From: Ga0077527 sp945862135
Lineage (GTDB): Bacteria; Pseudomonadota; Gammaproteobacteria; Burkholderiales; SG8-41
Length of the DNA stretch: 64,000 nt
NCBI GenBank assembly: GCA_964203275.1
Contig: CAXNMF010000001.1
Span: forward strand, 372,001-436,000
Reading direction: 5' to 3'
The notes below the pieces were generated by a model, which was not told the origin of the DNA, searched no databases, and saw only the letters and a list, made by a program, of their open reading frames with translations. Below are positions 1-8,688 of this stretch, piece by piece. The position numbers were made by a program, and so were the translations under genes. The stretch's first letter is position 1, and every line of letters begins with the position of its first letter.

Positions 1-278
1 ATTTTCACAACGACGGCGCTGAAAAAGTGTATCTGTCGAGCGCCGACTGGATGGGCCGCAATTTCTTCGGCCGTGTAGAAGTCTGTTTTCCGGTCCTCGA
101 CGCCGTGCTTCGCCAGCGGGTGATTGCTGAGGGCCTGATGCCTTACCTCGAAGACAATACCCACGCCTGGGTGATGGCGGAGGACGGTCTTTACACCTGC
201 CAGCTGCCCGGACGTAGCAAGCCGGTCGGGGCGCAGGAACAATTGCTGGAAAGTCTGGCACACAAGCCGAGCGCATGA
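1..278 (+). CDS. ppk1: Polyphosphate kinase 1, C-terminal fragment
   Basis: This is the last 91 codons of polyphosphate kinase, which reversibly moves the gamma phosphate of ATP onto a polyphosphate chain. The open frame runs in from the window edge (first full codon at base 3). It contains the family's C-terminal signature YLSSADWMGRNFFGRVEVCF, part of the second phospholipase-D-like catalytic half. The stop overlaps the start of the next gene by four bases (ATGA), so the two are probably translationally coupled. The neighbours (triphosphatase, pap, ppx, phoU) support the call. Nothing can be said about the N-terminus, which lies outside the window. Confidence 0.93.
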   Translation, partial: FHNDGAEKVYLSSADWMGRNFFGRVEVCFPVLDAVLRQRVIAEGLMPYLEDNTHAWVMAEDGLYTCQLPGRSKPVGAQEQLLESLAHKPSA

Positions 279-1828
279 AGCGCCGAGCCCGTTCGCCGCA
301 CAGTGCCCACCAGCCCGCTTCGGCGAACCGCGAGATCGAACTCAAGTTGCGGGTACCCCCGGCGCGGTTACGTGCGTTGCTGGCATCGCCCCTGTTGCGA
401 GGCACCGGTGCGGCTCAGACCGTGGAGCTGGCAGCCACCTATTACGACACTCCCGAATTGCACCTTTGGCGCAACCGCATCGCATTGCGCGTGCGGCGTG
501 AGGGCCGTCGTTGGGTACAGGCGGTCAAGGGCGGCGGCAGCGTCGAATCGGGAGTGCACACACGGCTTGAGTTTGAGACGGCCCTGCGTGACGGGAATCC
601 GGATATTTCGGCCTTGCCGCGCAGCGAGATTACACGGATCTTTCGTTCGCCAAAGATCAGGTCTGCGCTGCTGCCGGTGCTGACGACAAATATCCGGCGT
701 AACGTGCGGCTGCTGACACCGGCACCCGATGTTCTGATCGAGGTCGCGATTGATCGTGGCGAGATCCGCAGCGGGAGTCGTCGTGAAGCCGTCTGTGAAC
801 TGGAGCTGGAACTCAAGCGAGGACCGGTGACGGCACTGTTCGACCTCGCGCTGAAGCTGGCGGCCGCGCAACCGCTGAGCCTGGAACACCACTCCAAAGC
901 CGCTCGCGGCTATGCATTGTTCAGGCCGCAACTCGCCAAACCACTGAGGGCTTCCGTCGTAAGACTGAACACTGCGATGGATGCAGGAGACGCGTTTCGG
1001 GCAATCGCAGCATCGGCGCTGGCACAGGTGCAGGGCAATGCCCGCGGAGTGCTGGAATCCGATGACCCGGAGTATCTGCATCAGATGCGCGTCGGGTTGC
1101 GCCGGCTGCGATCGGTACTGAGTCTATTTCGGAATCAATTTGGCGGTACTGATGATGATCTGCCCCACGCCGCAAGCCTGCGTACGCTCGCCGCCGGTTT
1201 GGGTGCGGCGCGTGATTGGGACGTACTGCTGACGGAAACCCTGCCGCGCATACACGATTTGCCGCAGATGGCGAAGTTGATTGCGGTCTGCGATCCGGTG
1301 CGCCAGCTTGCCCGCAGAGATTCAAAAAAATCAATAAAAACAATTGATTATCTGGTATTAATGCTGACGCTGGGACGTTCGCTCGCGGCACCGGAAATGA
1401 CTGCTGCTGCGGATTGGCACGAACCGGCCCGTGCCGCTGCCGCACGCATACTCAAACAGCGCCACGCCCAGGTCCTCAAGCGCGGCCGTCATCTTGCGAA
1501 GTTAACCCCGGATCAGTTGCATCGCTTGCGCATTGCGGTCAAGAAACTCCGCTATGCCGTGGAATTTTTCAATGATTTGTTCCAGGTCAAAGCGATGGCG
1601 GTTCAGTGCGCCCGGCTCGAGAAGCTGCAGGATATACTCGGCGATATCAACGATGCGGCCGTGTTGGAGACCTTGCTGGAAGCTGCGCGGGCTGGTGCAA
1701 GCCGGTGGCCTGCAGCAACAGCGTATGCCGTCGTGAAATGGCACGAGCAGCGCGCAACACGGCAACGCAAACGTCTGATGTCGGTGTGGCGGCGCTTTTG
1801 CGATGCGCCACAGCCGTGGCAGCGCTGA
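275..1828 (+). CDS. CYTH-CHAD inorganic triphosphatase-like protein
   Basis: A 517-residue two-domain protein. The N-terminal CYTH domain opens with the ExExK signature (EIELKLRV, residues 20-27), which in the family lines a metal-dependent triphosphate tunnel. The C-terminal half, from about residue 230, is a CHAD domain: helical, with conserved histidines and basic residues (HQMRVGLRRLRS, and later HRLRIAVKKLRYAVEFF). CHAD domains are known to bind polyphosphate. The architecture matches YgiF-type triphosphatases. It starts inside the ppk1 stop codon and sits in a polyphosphate cluster, so a role in polyphosphate or tripolyphosphate handling is a reasonable inference. An AT-rich patch at about 1321-1361 interrupts the otherwise GC-rich codon use. 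Confidence 0.88.
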   Translation: MKRRARSPHSAHQPASANREIELKLRVPPARLRALLASPLLRGTGAAQTVELAATYYDTPELHLWRNRIALRVRREGRRWVQAVKGGGSVESGVHTRLEFETALRDGNPDISALPRSEITRIFRSPKIRSALLPVLTTNIRRNVRLLTPAPDVLIEVAIDRGEIRSGSRREAVCELELELKRGPVTALFDLALKLAAAQPLSLEHHSKAARGYALFRPQLAKPLRASVVRLNTAMDAGDAFRAIAASALAQVQGNARGVLESDDPEYLHQMRVGLRRLRSVLSLFRNQFGGTDDDLPHAASLRTLAAGLGAARDWDVLLTETLPRIHDLPQMAKLIAVCDPVRQLARRDSKKSIKTIDYLVLMLTLGRSLAAPEMTAAADWHEPARAAAARILKQRHAQVLKRGRHLAKLTPDQLHRLRIAVKKLRYAVEFFNDLFQVKAMAVQCARLEKLQDILGDINDAAVLETLLEAARAGASRWPAATAYAVVKWHEQRATRQRKRLMSVWRRFCDAPQPWQR

Positions 1829-1878
1829 CGAGCAGCGGGGCCGGCGGTCACGCTTGAATTTGCGGAGCCTAAAACGCT

Positions 1879-2328
1879 GTGAGCATGAATCTGATTTTGT
1901 GGCGGCACGCCGATGCCGAAGACGGCATTCCGGACGACAAACGCCGGCTGACGGCTAAAGGGCGAAGACAAGCGCAGAAAATGGCAGGCTGGCTCGAACG
2001 CCATTTGCCCGCAGGGTGTCGCGTAATGGCCAGTCCGGCCGTGCGAACCTGTGAAACGGCTGCGGCATTGGCCGTCGATTTCGCCATCGCCCCCGCCCTG
2101 TCCACATCAGGTACACCGAAAGGTCTGCTCAAGGCTGCAGGCTGGCCAGACGGCGAAGGTACTGTAGTGGTTGTCGGCCACCAGCCGACACTGGGCGCTG
2201 CTGCCGGCCTTGCGATCACCGGGGCCGAGCAGCCGTGGAATGTGAAAAAGGGCGCCATCTGGTGGATTTCACGGGATGACGATGACGGTGTCATGGTGCG
2301 TGCAGTGCTGGCGCCGGGTATTTTGTAG
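1879..2328 (+). CDS. sixA: Phosphohistidine phosphatase SixA
   Basis: A 149-residue histidine phosphatase of the short SixA type. The phosphate-accepting RH motif is at residues 9-10 (LWRHADAED) and the second catalytic histidine is at about residue 101 (VVGHQPTLG). SixA removes phosphate from phosphohistidine; in E. coli it acts on proteins including ArcB and the nitrogen PTS protein NPr. It lies between the CYTH-CHAD gene and pap on the same strand. The start could be GTG 1879 or ATG 1885; a GGAG lies 12 bases before the GTG. Confidence in the family is high; the physiological target here is unknown. Confidence 0.87.
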   Translation: MSMNLILWRHADAEDGIPDDKRRLTAKGRRQAQKMAGWLERHLPAGCRVMASPAVRTCETAAALAVDFAIAPALSTSGTPKGLLKAAGWPDGEGTVVVVGHQPTLGAAAGLAITGAEQPWNVKKGAIWWISRDDDDGVMVRAVLAPGIL

Positions 2329-2336
2329 GAGCCTCC

Positions 2337-3863
2337 ATGTTTGAATCAGCCAGTCTTTCCCATCGCATCGACAAGGCGCTCTACAAACGCGAAGAGCCCA
2401 AACTCAGGCAGGCGCTGCTCAATGCGCAGTACGACCTCAAGCAGAACGGCAAATTTGCCACGCTGATCCTGATCGCCGGTGTCGAAGGCGCGGGCAAGGG
2501 CGAGATGGTCAACCTGCTCAATGAATGGATGGACCCTCGTCATATCGAGGTCCATGGTTTTGCCGAACCTTCGGATGAGGAGAGTGAAAGACCGCGCGTC
2601 TGGCGTTATTGGCGTGCACTGCCGCCGAAGGGCAAGATCGGCGTCTTTTTCGGCGCCTGGCATACCCAGCCCATCGTCAACCGCGTAATGGGCTTGAGCA
2701 GCGAGGGCCGCTTTGACCAGGATATCAGCGAGATCATGCGTCTTGAGCGCATGCTCGTTGACGAAGGCGTGCTGCTGCTGAAATTCTGGTTTCACCTGTC
2801 CAAGCCGCAGCAGAAAAAGCGTTTGCACCAGCTCGAAAAGGATCCGGTAACCAGTTGGCGCGTCACACCGGGCGACTGGGTCATGTTCAAACACTACGAT
2901 GACTTCGCCGAAGTGTGCGAGCCGTTCGTGCGAAAAACCAGCACTGCCGAGGCGCCGTGGCTGGTGGTGTCGGGTGCCGATGCCCGATACCGCAGTCTGA
3001 CCGTCGGACGTACGCTGCTGGCGGCGATGCGTGAACGGCTGGACGACAAACCGGTGCCGCGCCTGCCCGATCGCACCCCGCCGCTGCTGCCGGCGATTGG
3101 CAATCTCAATGTGATCCGTGCTCTGCAACTCGATCAGAACCTTTCAAAAAGCGCCTACACCAAGCAACTTGAAGAATGGCAAGGTCGCTTGAACCGGCTG
3201 TTCCGCGATCCGCGGATGAAGCAGATGTCGGTGGTCGGTGTATTTGAAGGCAATGACGCTGCCGGCAAGGGAGGTGCGATCCGCCGTGTCACCAGCGCGC
3301 TGGATGCCCGTGCGTATCAGACAATTTCCGTCGCCGCGCCGACAGAGGAAGAACGCGCGCAGCCTTACCTGTGGCGGTTCTGGCGCCATATTCCGCGTCG
3401 TGGCCGTTTCGCAATTTTTGACCGCTCCTGGTACGGACGCGTGCTCGTCGAACGGGTTGAAGGTTTCTGCAAGGAGGCCGACTGGATGCGCGCGTATTCC
3501 GAGATCAACGATTTCGAGCATCAACTCGCTCAGCACAATGTGCTGGTGGTCAAGTTCTGGCTGGCCACCACCAAGGAAGAACAATACCGGCGTTTCAAGG
3601 AGCGCGAAAAGGTCGCGTTCAAGCGCTTCAAGATTACTGCCGAAGACTGGCGTAACCGCAAGAAGTGGGATCAGTATGAAACGGCGGTTTGCGACATGGT
3701 TGATCGTACGTCAACGAACATCACGCCGTGGACGCTGGTGGAAGCCAATAACAAATATTTCGCGCGACTGAAGGTCTTGCGCACGCTGGCCGAGGCGCTG
3801 GAACGTACTTTCGCAGGTATGGAAAAGCCGAAAAAGAACAAGTCGAAAAGCCGTCGCAAGTAA
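2337..3863 (+). CDS. pap: Polyphosphate:AMP phosphotransferase (tandem PPK2 domains)
   Basis: 508 residues made of two PPK2-family kinase domains, the layout of class II polyphosphate:AMP phosphotransferase, which makes ADP from AMP using polyphosphate. The C-terminal domain has an intact Walker A (GNDAAGKGG, about residue 304) and the Walker B/lid motif DRSWYGR (about 362). The N-terminal domain keeps a P-loop (GVEGAGKGE, residues 48-56) but has FFGAWHTQP where DRSWY would be, so it is probably not catalytic, as is usual for this class. A GGAG precedes the ATG. It is convergent with ppx across a 21-base gap containing a small CCGGC/GCCGG hairpin. Confidence 0.92.
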   Translation: MFESASLSHRIDKALYKREEPKLRQALLNAQYDLKQNGKFATLILIAGVEGAGKGEMVNLLNEWMDPRHIEVHGFAEPSDEESERPRVWRYWRALPPKGKIGVFFGAWHTQPIVNRVMGLSSEGRFDQDISEIMRLERMLVDEGVLLLKFWFHLSKPQQKKRLHQLEKDPVTSWRVTPGDWVMFKHYDDFAEVCEPFVRKTSTAEAPWLVVSGADARYRSLTVGRTLLAAMRERLDDKPVPRLPDRTPPLLPAIGNLNVIRALQLDQNLSKSAYTKQLEEWQGRLNRLFRDPRMKQMSVVGVFEGNDAAGKGGAIRRVTSALDARAYQTISVAAPTEEERAQPYLWRFWRHIPRRGRFAIFDRSWYGRVLVERVEGFCKEADWMRAYSEINDFEHQLAQHNVLVVKFWLATTKEEQYRRFKEREKVAFKRFKITAEDWRNRKKWDQYETAVCDMVDRTSTNITPWTLVEANNKYFARLKVLRTLAEALERTFAGMEKPKKNKSKSRRK

Positions 3864-3884
3864 GCAGCACCGGCTTCCGCCGGC

Positions 3885-5399
3885 TCACTCGGTGAGCGCG
3901 GGTTCTTGCGCGAGTACGATGTCGTCGAGGCCTGGAACGCGGATGTCATAGCCGATGCGTGTCCACTCGGCGACCTCTTCCCGCAATGCTGTTGCCGTCA
4001 GCGGATTGGACTCCAGCCAACGGGCATCGAAGGTCATGCGCAGGCGCTCCCCCTGGTTTTTGATTTCCAGTGGAGGGAATCGGGTGTCGCGTCGCGCGCG
4101 GCACAACACCACTGCCAGACGCAGCGCGAGCACGATCATGTGATCTTCTGCGGGCAGCAGTTCCCAGGTTTTTTTCAGCGAGCGGCGGTGACACAGCACC
4201 AGCGTGGCCAGACGCTCCTGTTCTTCGCGTGAGAATCCGGGCATATCGGCATTGCTGATGATGTAGGCCGAGTGCTTGTGATAACCGCTGTAGGCAACCG
4301 GGATGCCGATTTCGTGCAATCGTCCGGCCCATCCGAGTAGCCGCGGCGCATCTTCGTGAGCTGCATTGCCGGCAATTTTTTCGTACAACGTTGCTGCAAA
4401 GGTGGCGACGCGCAGCGCCTGATGGGCGTCAACGTGGTAGCGCTGCATGAACTGGGCCACTGTTACGTCGCGCATGTCGTGGTTGTGAAAGCGTCCGAGC
4501 ATGTCGTAGAGAATGCCCTGACGCATCGCACCGGTGGCCGGAATCATGGTGTCGATGTTCAGTTCATCGAGTACCGCGTACAGAATCGCCAGACCGCCGA
4601 CAAGCACCGGCCGGCGGTCCGGGCGCAATCCCGGCAGTTCAATCGATGAAATGTCACCGACGCGCAATAACTGGGTGCGCAGGCGGTCAAGCCCGGCGAG
4701 CGTGATCGATCCGTCAGTATGGCCGGACAACTGGAGAATTTCCGCGAGTGAGCGGATGGTTCCCGACGAACCGACGGCATGTTGCCAGTTGCCGCGGATG
4801 TAGCTGCCGATGAGGGGTTGCAGCTCCGCGCGAGCGGCAAGATCCGCTTCCTTCAGCGCCGATTTGGTAATCCGCCCATCGCCGAAATAGCGCAGGCTGT
4901 ACGACACGCAGCCCATGAACAGACTTTCCAGCTTCAGCGGCTTGTAACCGGTGCCGATGATGCACTCGGTCGAACCTCCGCCGATGTCGACCACCAGCCT
5001 TTTGTCGCGTGACGCAGGCAGGCTGTGCGAGACCCCGAGGTAGATCAACCGCGCTTCTTCGCGTCCGGCGACCACTTCGATCGGAAAACCCAGGGCGGCG
5101 CATGCGCGACGCAGGAATTGTTTGCTGTTCTTGGCTACCCGCAGCGTGTTGGTACCGATGGCGCGCACACCATGCGGATCAAGGCCGCGGAGGCGCTCAG
5201 CGAAGCGGGCAAGGCAGGCGAGAGCCCGTTCCTGTGATTCGTCGTCGAGTTTTTTGTCTTTGCCGAGTCCCGCGCCGAGCCGCACCGGCTCACGCAGGGA
5301 GTCGAGCGGGAAAAATTGCTCGCCGGCGACGCGCGCAATCTGGCAGTGGAAAGAATTGGAGCCGAGATCAATGGCGGCGATGGTGGACTGCTCCGCCAT
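3885..5399 (-). CDS. ppx: Exopolyphosphatase, Ppx/GppA family
   Basis: 504 residues of the ASKHA-fold Ppx/GppA family. These enzymes release orthophosphate from polyphosphate ends and may also hydrolyse pppGpp. The N-terminal phosphate-1 motif AAIDLGSNSFH (residues 8-18) and the second glycine-rich motif VVDIGGGSTE (about 140-150) are both present, and the C-terminal region (GWAGRLHEIG) resembles the HD-like domain of the longer family members. It is divergent from nothing and convergent with pap. phoU lies upstream on the same strand with a gap of about 90 bases. Pairing with ppk1, pap and the triphosphatase makes a complete polyphosphate turnover block. Confidence 0.93.
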   Translation of the reverse strand: MAEQSTIAAIDLGSNSFHCQIARVAGEQFFPLDSLREPVRLGAGLGKDKKLDDESQERALACLARFAERLRGLDPHGVRAIGTNTLRVAKNSKQFLRRACAALGFPIEVVAGREEARLIYLGVSHSLPASRDKRLVVDIGGGSTECIIGTGYKPLKLESLFMGCVSYSLRYFGDGRITKSALKEADLAARAELQPLIGSYIRGNWQHAVGSSGTIRSLAEILQLSGHTDGSITLAGLDRLRTQLLRVGDISSIELPGLRPDRRPVLVGGLAILYAVLDELNIDTMIPATGAMRQGILYDMLGRFHNHDMRDVTVAQFMQRYHVDAHQALRVATFAATLYEKIAGNAAHEDAPRLLGWAGRLHEIGIPVAYSGYHKHSAYIISNADMPGFSREEQERLATLVLCHRRSLKKTWELLPAEDHMIVLALRLAVVLCRARRDTRFPPLEIKNQGERLRMTFDARWLESNPLTATALREEVAEWTRIGYDIRVPGLDDIVLAQEPALTE

Positions 5400-5493
5400 T
5401 TCAGTGTGCTCCCCGCCAGCCCGCTGTTTCAGTTACTTGCATGGTTTTTCACCCGCTCCGCCAGATGCGTACGAGTGTACCACGCAGATCCCG

Positions 5494-6195
5494 TCAACCC
5501 AGTGCTTCGCGCTCGAGCGTCTCTACGCTGGTATGACGCACGTCCTTGCCTTTGACCAGGTAAACCACGTATTCCGACATGTTTTTGGCGTGATCGCCGA
5601 TGCGCTCGATCGACTTTGCGATGAAAAGGATGTCGAGGGCATGTGAAATCGTCCGAGGATCTTCCATCATGAAGGTGATCAACTGGCGCAGAATCGCCTT
5701 GAATTCGGAGTCCACCTGCTCGTCCTGACGCACTACCTTGGCTGCGACGGCGAGGTCAAGCCGGGCGAAGGCGTCCAGCGCGTTACGCAGCATGCCCAGT
5801 GCGATGTCGGCGACATGCTGGATTTCAGCGGCGCGCGGAACGGTCGGCCGGTCGCTGCTGTACAGGGAAAGTGTCATGCGCGCGATTTTTGCCGCTTCGT
5901 CGCCGATGCGTTCAAGGTCAGTGATCGTCTTTACCACCGTCATGATCATGCGCAGATCCTTGGCGGCAGGCTGGCGCCGGGCGATGACCGTGCTGCAATC
6001 CTCGTCAATGGCGACTTCCAGTGCATTGACCCGATGGTCATTGCCCATCACCTCGCGCGCGAGTCCTACCTGTCCGTTGGTCAGCGCTTCGAGCGCACGC
6101 ACGATCTGCTGCTCGACAAGACCGCCCATCTGCAGCACCCGTGAGCGGATTTCTTCCAACTCGGTGTCGAACTGCTTGAGGGTATGTTCGGGCAT
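5494..6195 (-). CDS. phoU: Phosphate signalling protein PhoU
   Basis: 233 residues with the duplicated three-helix PhoU domain (first repeat starts MPEHTLKQFDTELEEIRSRV, second from about residue 125). Each repeat carries the acidic metal-binding type motifs. PhoU links the Pst phosphate transporter to the PhoR/PhoB two-component system and limits polyphosphate accumulation when phosphate is plentiful. No pst genes are in view here; it sits 94 bases upstream of ppx on the same strand, so the pair may be co-transcribed. Length and sequence are typical of the family. Confidence 0.93.
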   Translation of the reverse strand: MPEHTLKQFDTELEEIRSRVLQMGGLVEQQIVRALEALTNGQVGLAREVMGNDHRVNALEVAIDEDCSTVIARRQPAAKDLRMIMTVVKTITDLERIGDEAAKIARMTLSLYSSDRPTVPRAAEIQHVADIALGMLRNALDAFARLDLAVAAKVVRQDEQVDSEFKAILRQLITFMMEDPRTISHALDILFIAKSIERIGDHAKNMSEYVVYLVKGKDVRHTSVETLEREALG

Positions 6196-6239
6196 GGACA
6201 GGTCTCCGCTGCGGGTAAAGGGCTCTTTATAACGCTAAA

Positions 6240-6920
6240 TTATGACAGTTTCGTGGCGGTTGCCGGCCGCAGGGTTTCCACCCCGTTCTTGCCGGCGATC
6301 AGGAGCACGTCTGCCGGGCGGCGGGCAAACAGGCCATTGGTGACTACGCCGGTGATCTGATTCAGTCGTGATTCCAGTTCCGGCGGGTCGATGATGGTGA
6401 GGTTGCGCACATCCAGAATCACATTGCCGTTGTCGGTGACGAAATTGCTGCGCCATTCCGGCTGACCACCCAGTTTGACGATTTCACGCGCAACGTAGGA
6501 GCGCGCCATCGGGATCACTTCCACCGGCAGCGGGAAACGGCCAAGCACATCGACCAGTTTAGAGGCATCGGCAATGCAGATGAACTGCCGCGCCACCGCC
6601 GCAACGATTTTCTCGCGCGTCAGCGCGCCGCCCCCGCCCTTGATCATCATCAAATGGCGCGTCACTTCGTCGGCGCCATCGACGTAAACCGGCAACTCGC
6701 GCACGCTGTTAAGGTCAAATACGGGAATGCCAGCCGCCTTCATGCGCTGGGCGCTGGCTTCCGAACTGGAAACGGCGCCTTCAATACGGCTTTTGATGTG
6801 CGCCAGTTCGTCGATGAAGAAGTTCACGGTCGAGCCGGTGCCTACGCCTACGATGGCGCCTTCTGGAACCAGCGCGACTGCTGCTTTTGCCGCCGCCTGT
6901 TTCAGTGCGTCCTGATTCAT
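6240..6920 (-). CDS. rpiA: Ribose-5-phosphate isomerase A
   Basis: 226 residues. Interconverts ribose 5-phosphate and ribulose 5-phosphate in the non-oxidative pentose phosphate pathway. Family motifs are visible in order: VGVGTGSTVNFFIDEL near residue 25 (substrate phosphate loop), DGADEV near residue 83 with catalytic acidic residues, and GGGGALTREK near residue 95 with the active-site lysine. The C-terminal ARRPADVLL motif is also present. Transcribed divergently from ilvA across about 170 bases, and 44 bases upstream of phoU on the same strand. Confidence 0.95.
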   Translation of the reverse strand: MNQDALKQAAAKAAVALVPEGAIVGVGTGSTVNFFIDELAHIKSRIEGAVSSSEASAQRMKAAGIPVFDLNSVRELPVYVDGADEVTRHLMMIKGGGGALTREKIVAAVARQFICIADASKLVDVLGRFPLPVEVIPMARSYVAREIVKLGGQPEWRSNFVTDNGNVILDVRNLTIIDPPELESRLNQITGVVTNGLFARRPADVLLIAGKNGVETLRPATATKLS

Positions 6921-7091
6921 CTGCTGCTCCGGGTGGATTAGTCGAATTGACTATACATCATATCGTTGCAGGGTCTTGTTTCGCGTACATATTTTTGAGT
7001 CCTTATTTGTCCGCCGAGCATCGCTTGCGGGCGGCATTCCTGATAACCTTTCACCCATGAAAATCAGCTGGTAAATCATAGATAAAACCGC

Positions 7092-8606
7092 ATGGCCAAA
7101 AACGATTATCTGGAACGTATCCTCAACGCGCGTGTCTACGATGTCGCAATCGAGACACCGCTGGAATATGCGCCGAATCTGTCAAAGCGCACGCACAACC
7201 GCATCCTCCTCAAGCGCGAGGACATGCAGCCCGTGTTTTCGTTCAAGCTGCGCGGCGCCTACAACAAGATGGCGCATCTCAAGCCGGATGCACTGGCGCG
7301 CGGTGTGATTGCGGCCTCCGCCGGAAACCATGCGCAGGGCGTTGCATTGGCGGCGCAGCGTCTTGGCTGCACGGCAACGATCGTCATGCCGGTGACTACA
7401 CCCGACATCAAGATCAATGCGGTGCGTTCACGCGGCGCAAAAGTCGTGCTGCACGGCGACTCGTATGCTGAAGCCGCAGATCATGCGCGTGTACTGGAAA
7501 AACGTCATGGACTGACCTATGTTCATCCCTACGACGATCCCGATGTGATCGCCGGGCAGGGCACGATTGCGATGGAGATCCTGCGCCAGCATCCGGAGCC
7601 CATTGATGCGATTTTTGTCGCGATAGGCGGCGGCGGGCTGATTGCGGGGATTGCCGCGTACGTCAAGCGTCTGCGGCCGGAGATCAAGATCATCGGCGTG
7701 CAGCCGGTGGATTCGGACGCGATGTACCAGTCGATCAAGGCCGGTCGCCGCGTCAAACTGGCGCAGGTCGGTCTGTTCGCCGATGGCGTTGCAGTGAAGC
7801 AGGTGGGCAAAGAAACCTTCCGTCTGTGCCGCACGCTGGTCGATGAAATCGTTCGTGTCGATACCGATGCGATGTGCGCGGCGATCAAGGATGTGTTTGA
7901 AGATACCCGCGCCATCCTTGAGCCAGCCGGGGCGCTGGCCATAGCCGGGGCCAAAGCCTGGGCGGCGCGGCGCAAGGTCCGCAATGCCACGCTGGTGGCG
8001 GTGGCCTGCGGCGCCAACATGAATTTTGACCGCTTACGTTTTGTTGCCGAAGAGGCTGAACTCGGCGAACACCGCGAAGCCATCCTTGCGGTGACGATTC
8101 CAGAGAAACCCGGCAGCTTCAAGACCTTCTGCGAACTGCTGGGGCCGCGCAATGTCACCGAGTTCAATTACCGTTTTGATGATCCAAAGAAGGCGCGGGT
8201 GTTTGTCGGCGTCCAGGTGCGCAACCGCCAGGAAACGGAGCAGTTGGTGAAGGCGCTGCGCCGGAAAGGCCTGCAGACTCTGGATCTCAGTGACAACGAA
8301 CTGGCCAAGCTGCATGTCCGCCACATGGTCGGCGGTCACGCGCCGGGCGCGAAAAACGAAATCCTTTATCGCTTTGAATTTCCGGAGAAGCCGGGTGCAC
8401 TGATGCGTTTCCTCACCAGCATGAGCCGCGGCTGGAACATCAGCCTGTTTCATTACCGCAATCACGGCGCCGATTACGGCCGCGTGCTGGTCGGCATGGA
8501 AGTCCCGCCATCGGACAAGGCCAGCTTCAAGACCTTCCTCGACGAGGTCGGTTATCCCTGCGCTGACGAGTCGCGGAATCCGGCCTATCGTCTGTTTCTT
8601 TCATGA
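7092..8606 (+). CDS. ilvA: Threonine ammonia-lyase, biosynthetic
   Basis: 504 residues. A PLP enzyme that deaminates threonine to 2-oxobutanoate, the committed step of isoleucine synthesis. The catalytic lysine sits in FKLRGAYNKM (Lys52), with the glycine-rich PLP phosphate loop AIGGGGLIAG around residue 180. Two ACT-like regulatory domains follow (beginning near EHREAILAVTIPEKPG and EILYRFEFPEKPG), the arrangement of the long, isoleucine-inhibited form. A five-codon reading frame (MKISW, 7057-7074) lies just upstream and could be chance. No other ilv genes are nearby. Confidence 0.95.
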   Translation: MAKNDYLERILNARVYDVAIETPLEYAPNLSKRTHNRILLKREDMQPVFSFKLRGAYNKMAHLKPDALARGVIAASAGNHAQGVALAAQRLGCTATIVMPVTTPDIKINAVRSRGAKVVLHGDSYAEAADHARVLEKRHGLTYVHPYDDPDVIAGQGTIAMEILRQHPEPIDAIFVAIGGGGLIAGIAAYVKRLRPEIKIIGVQPVDSDAMYQSIKAGRRVKLAQVGLFADGVAVKQVGKETFRLCRTLVDEIVRVDTDAMCAAIKDVFEDTRAILEPAGALAIAGAKAWAARRKVRNATLVAVACGANMNFDRLRFVAEEAELGEHREAILAVTIPEKPGSFKTFCELLGPRNVTEFNYRFDDPKKARVFVGVQVRNRQETEQLVKALRRKGLQTLDLSDNELAKLHVRHMVGGHAPGAKNEILYRFEFPEKPGALMRFLTSMSRGWNISLFHYRNHGADYGRVLVGMEVPPSDKASFKTFLDEVGYPCADESRNPAYRLFLS

Positions 8607-8688
8607 AATTTGTTTATATTCAAATAGTTATGATAATTCTTGTGATTCCAGAGTCCTGCGCTGCTGCTGCCGGGATGGAGGTCTAGTC

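Noticed and set aside
6921..7091. A riboswitch or attenuator in the rpiA-ilvA divergent gap
   Set aside because: Only a weak GCCGCC hairpin is visible and there is no T tract; no known leader motif was recognised.
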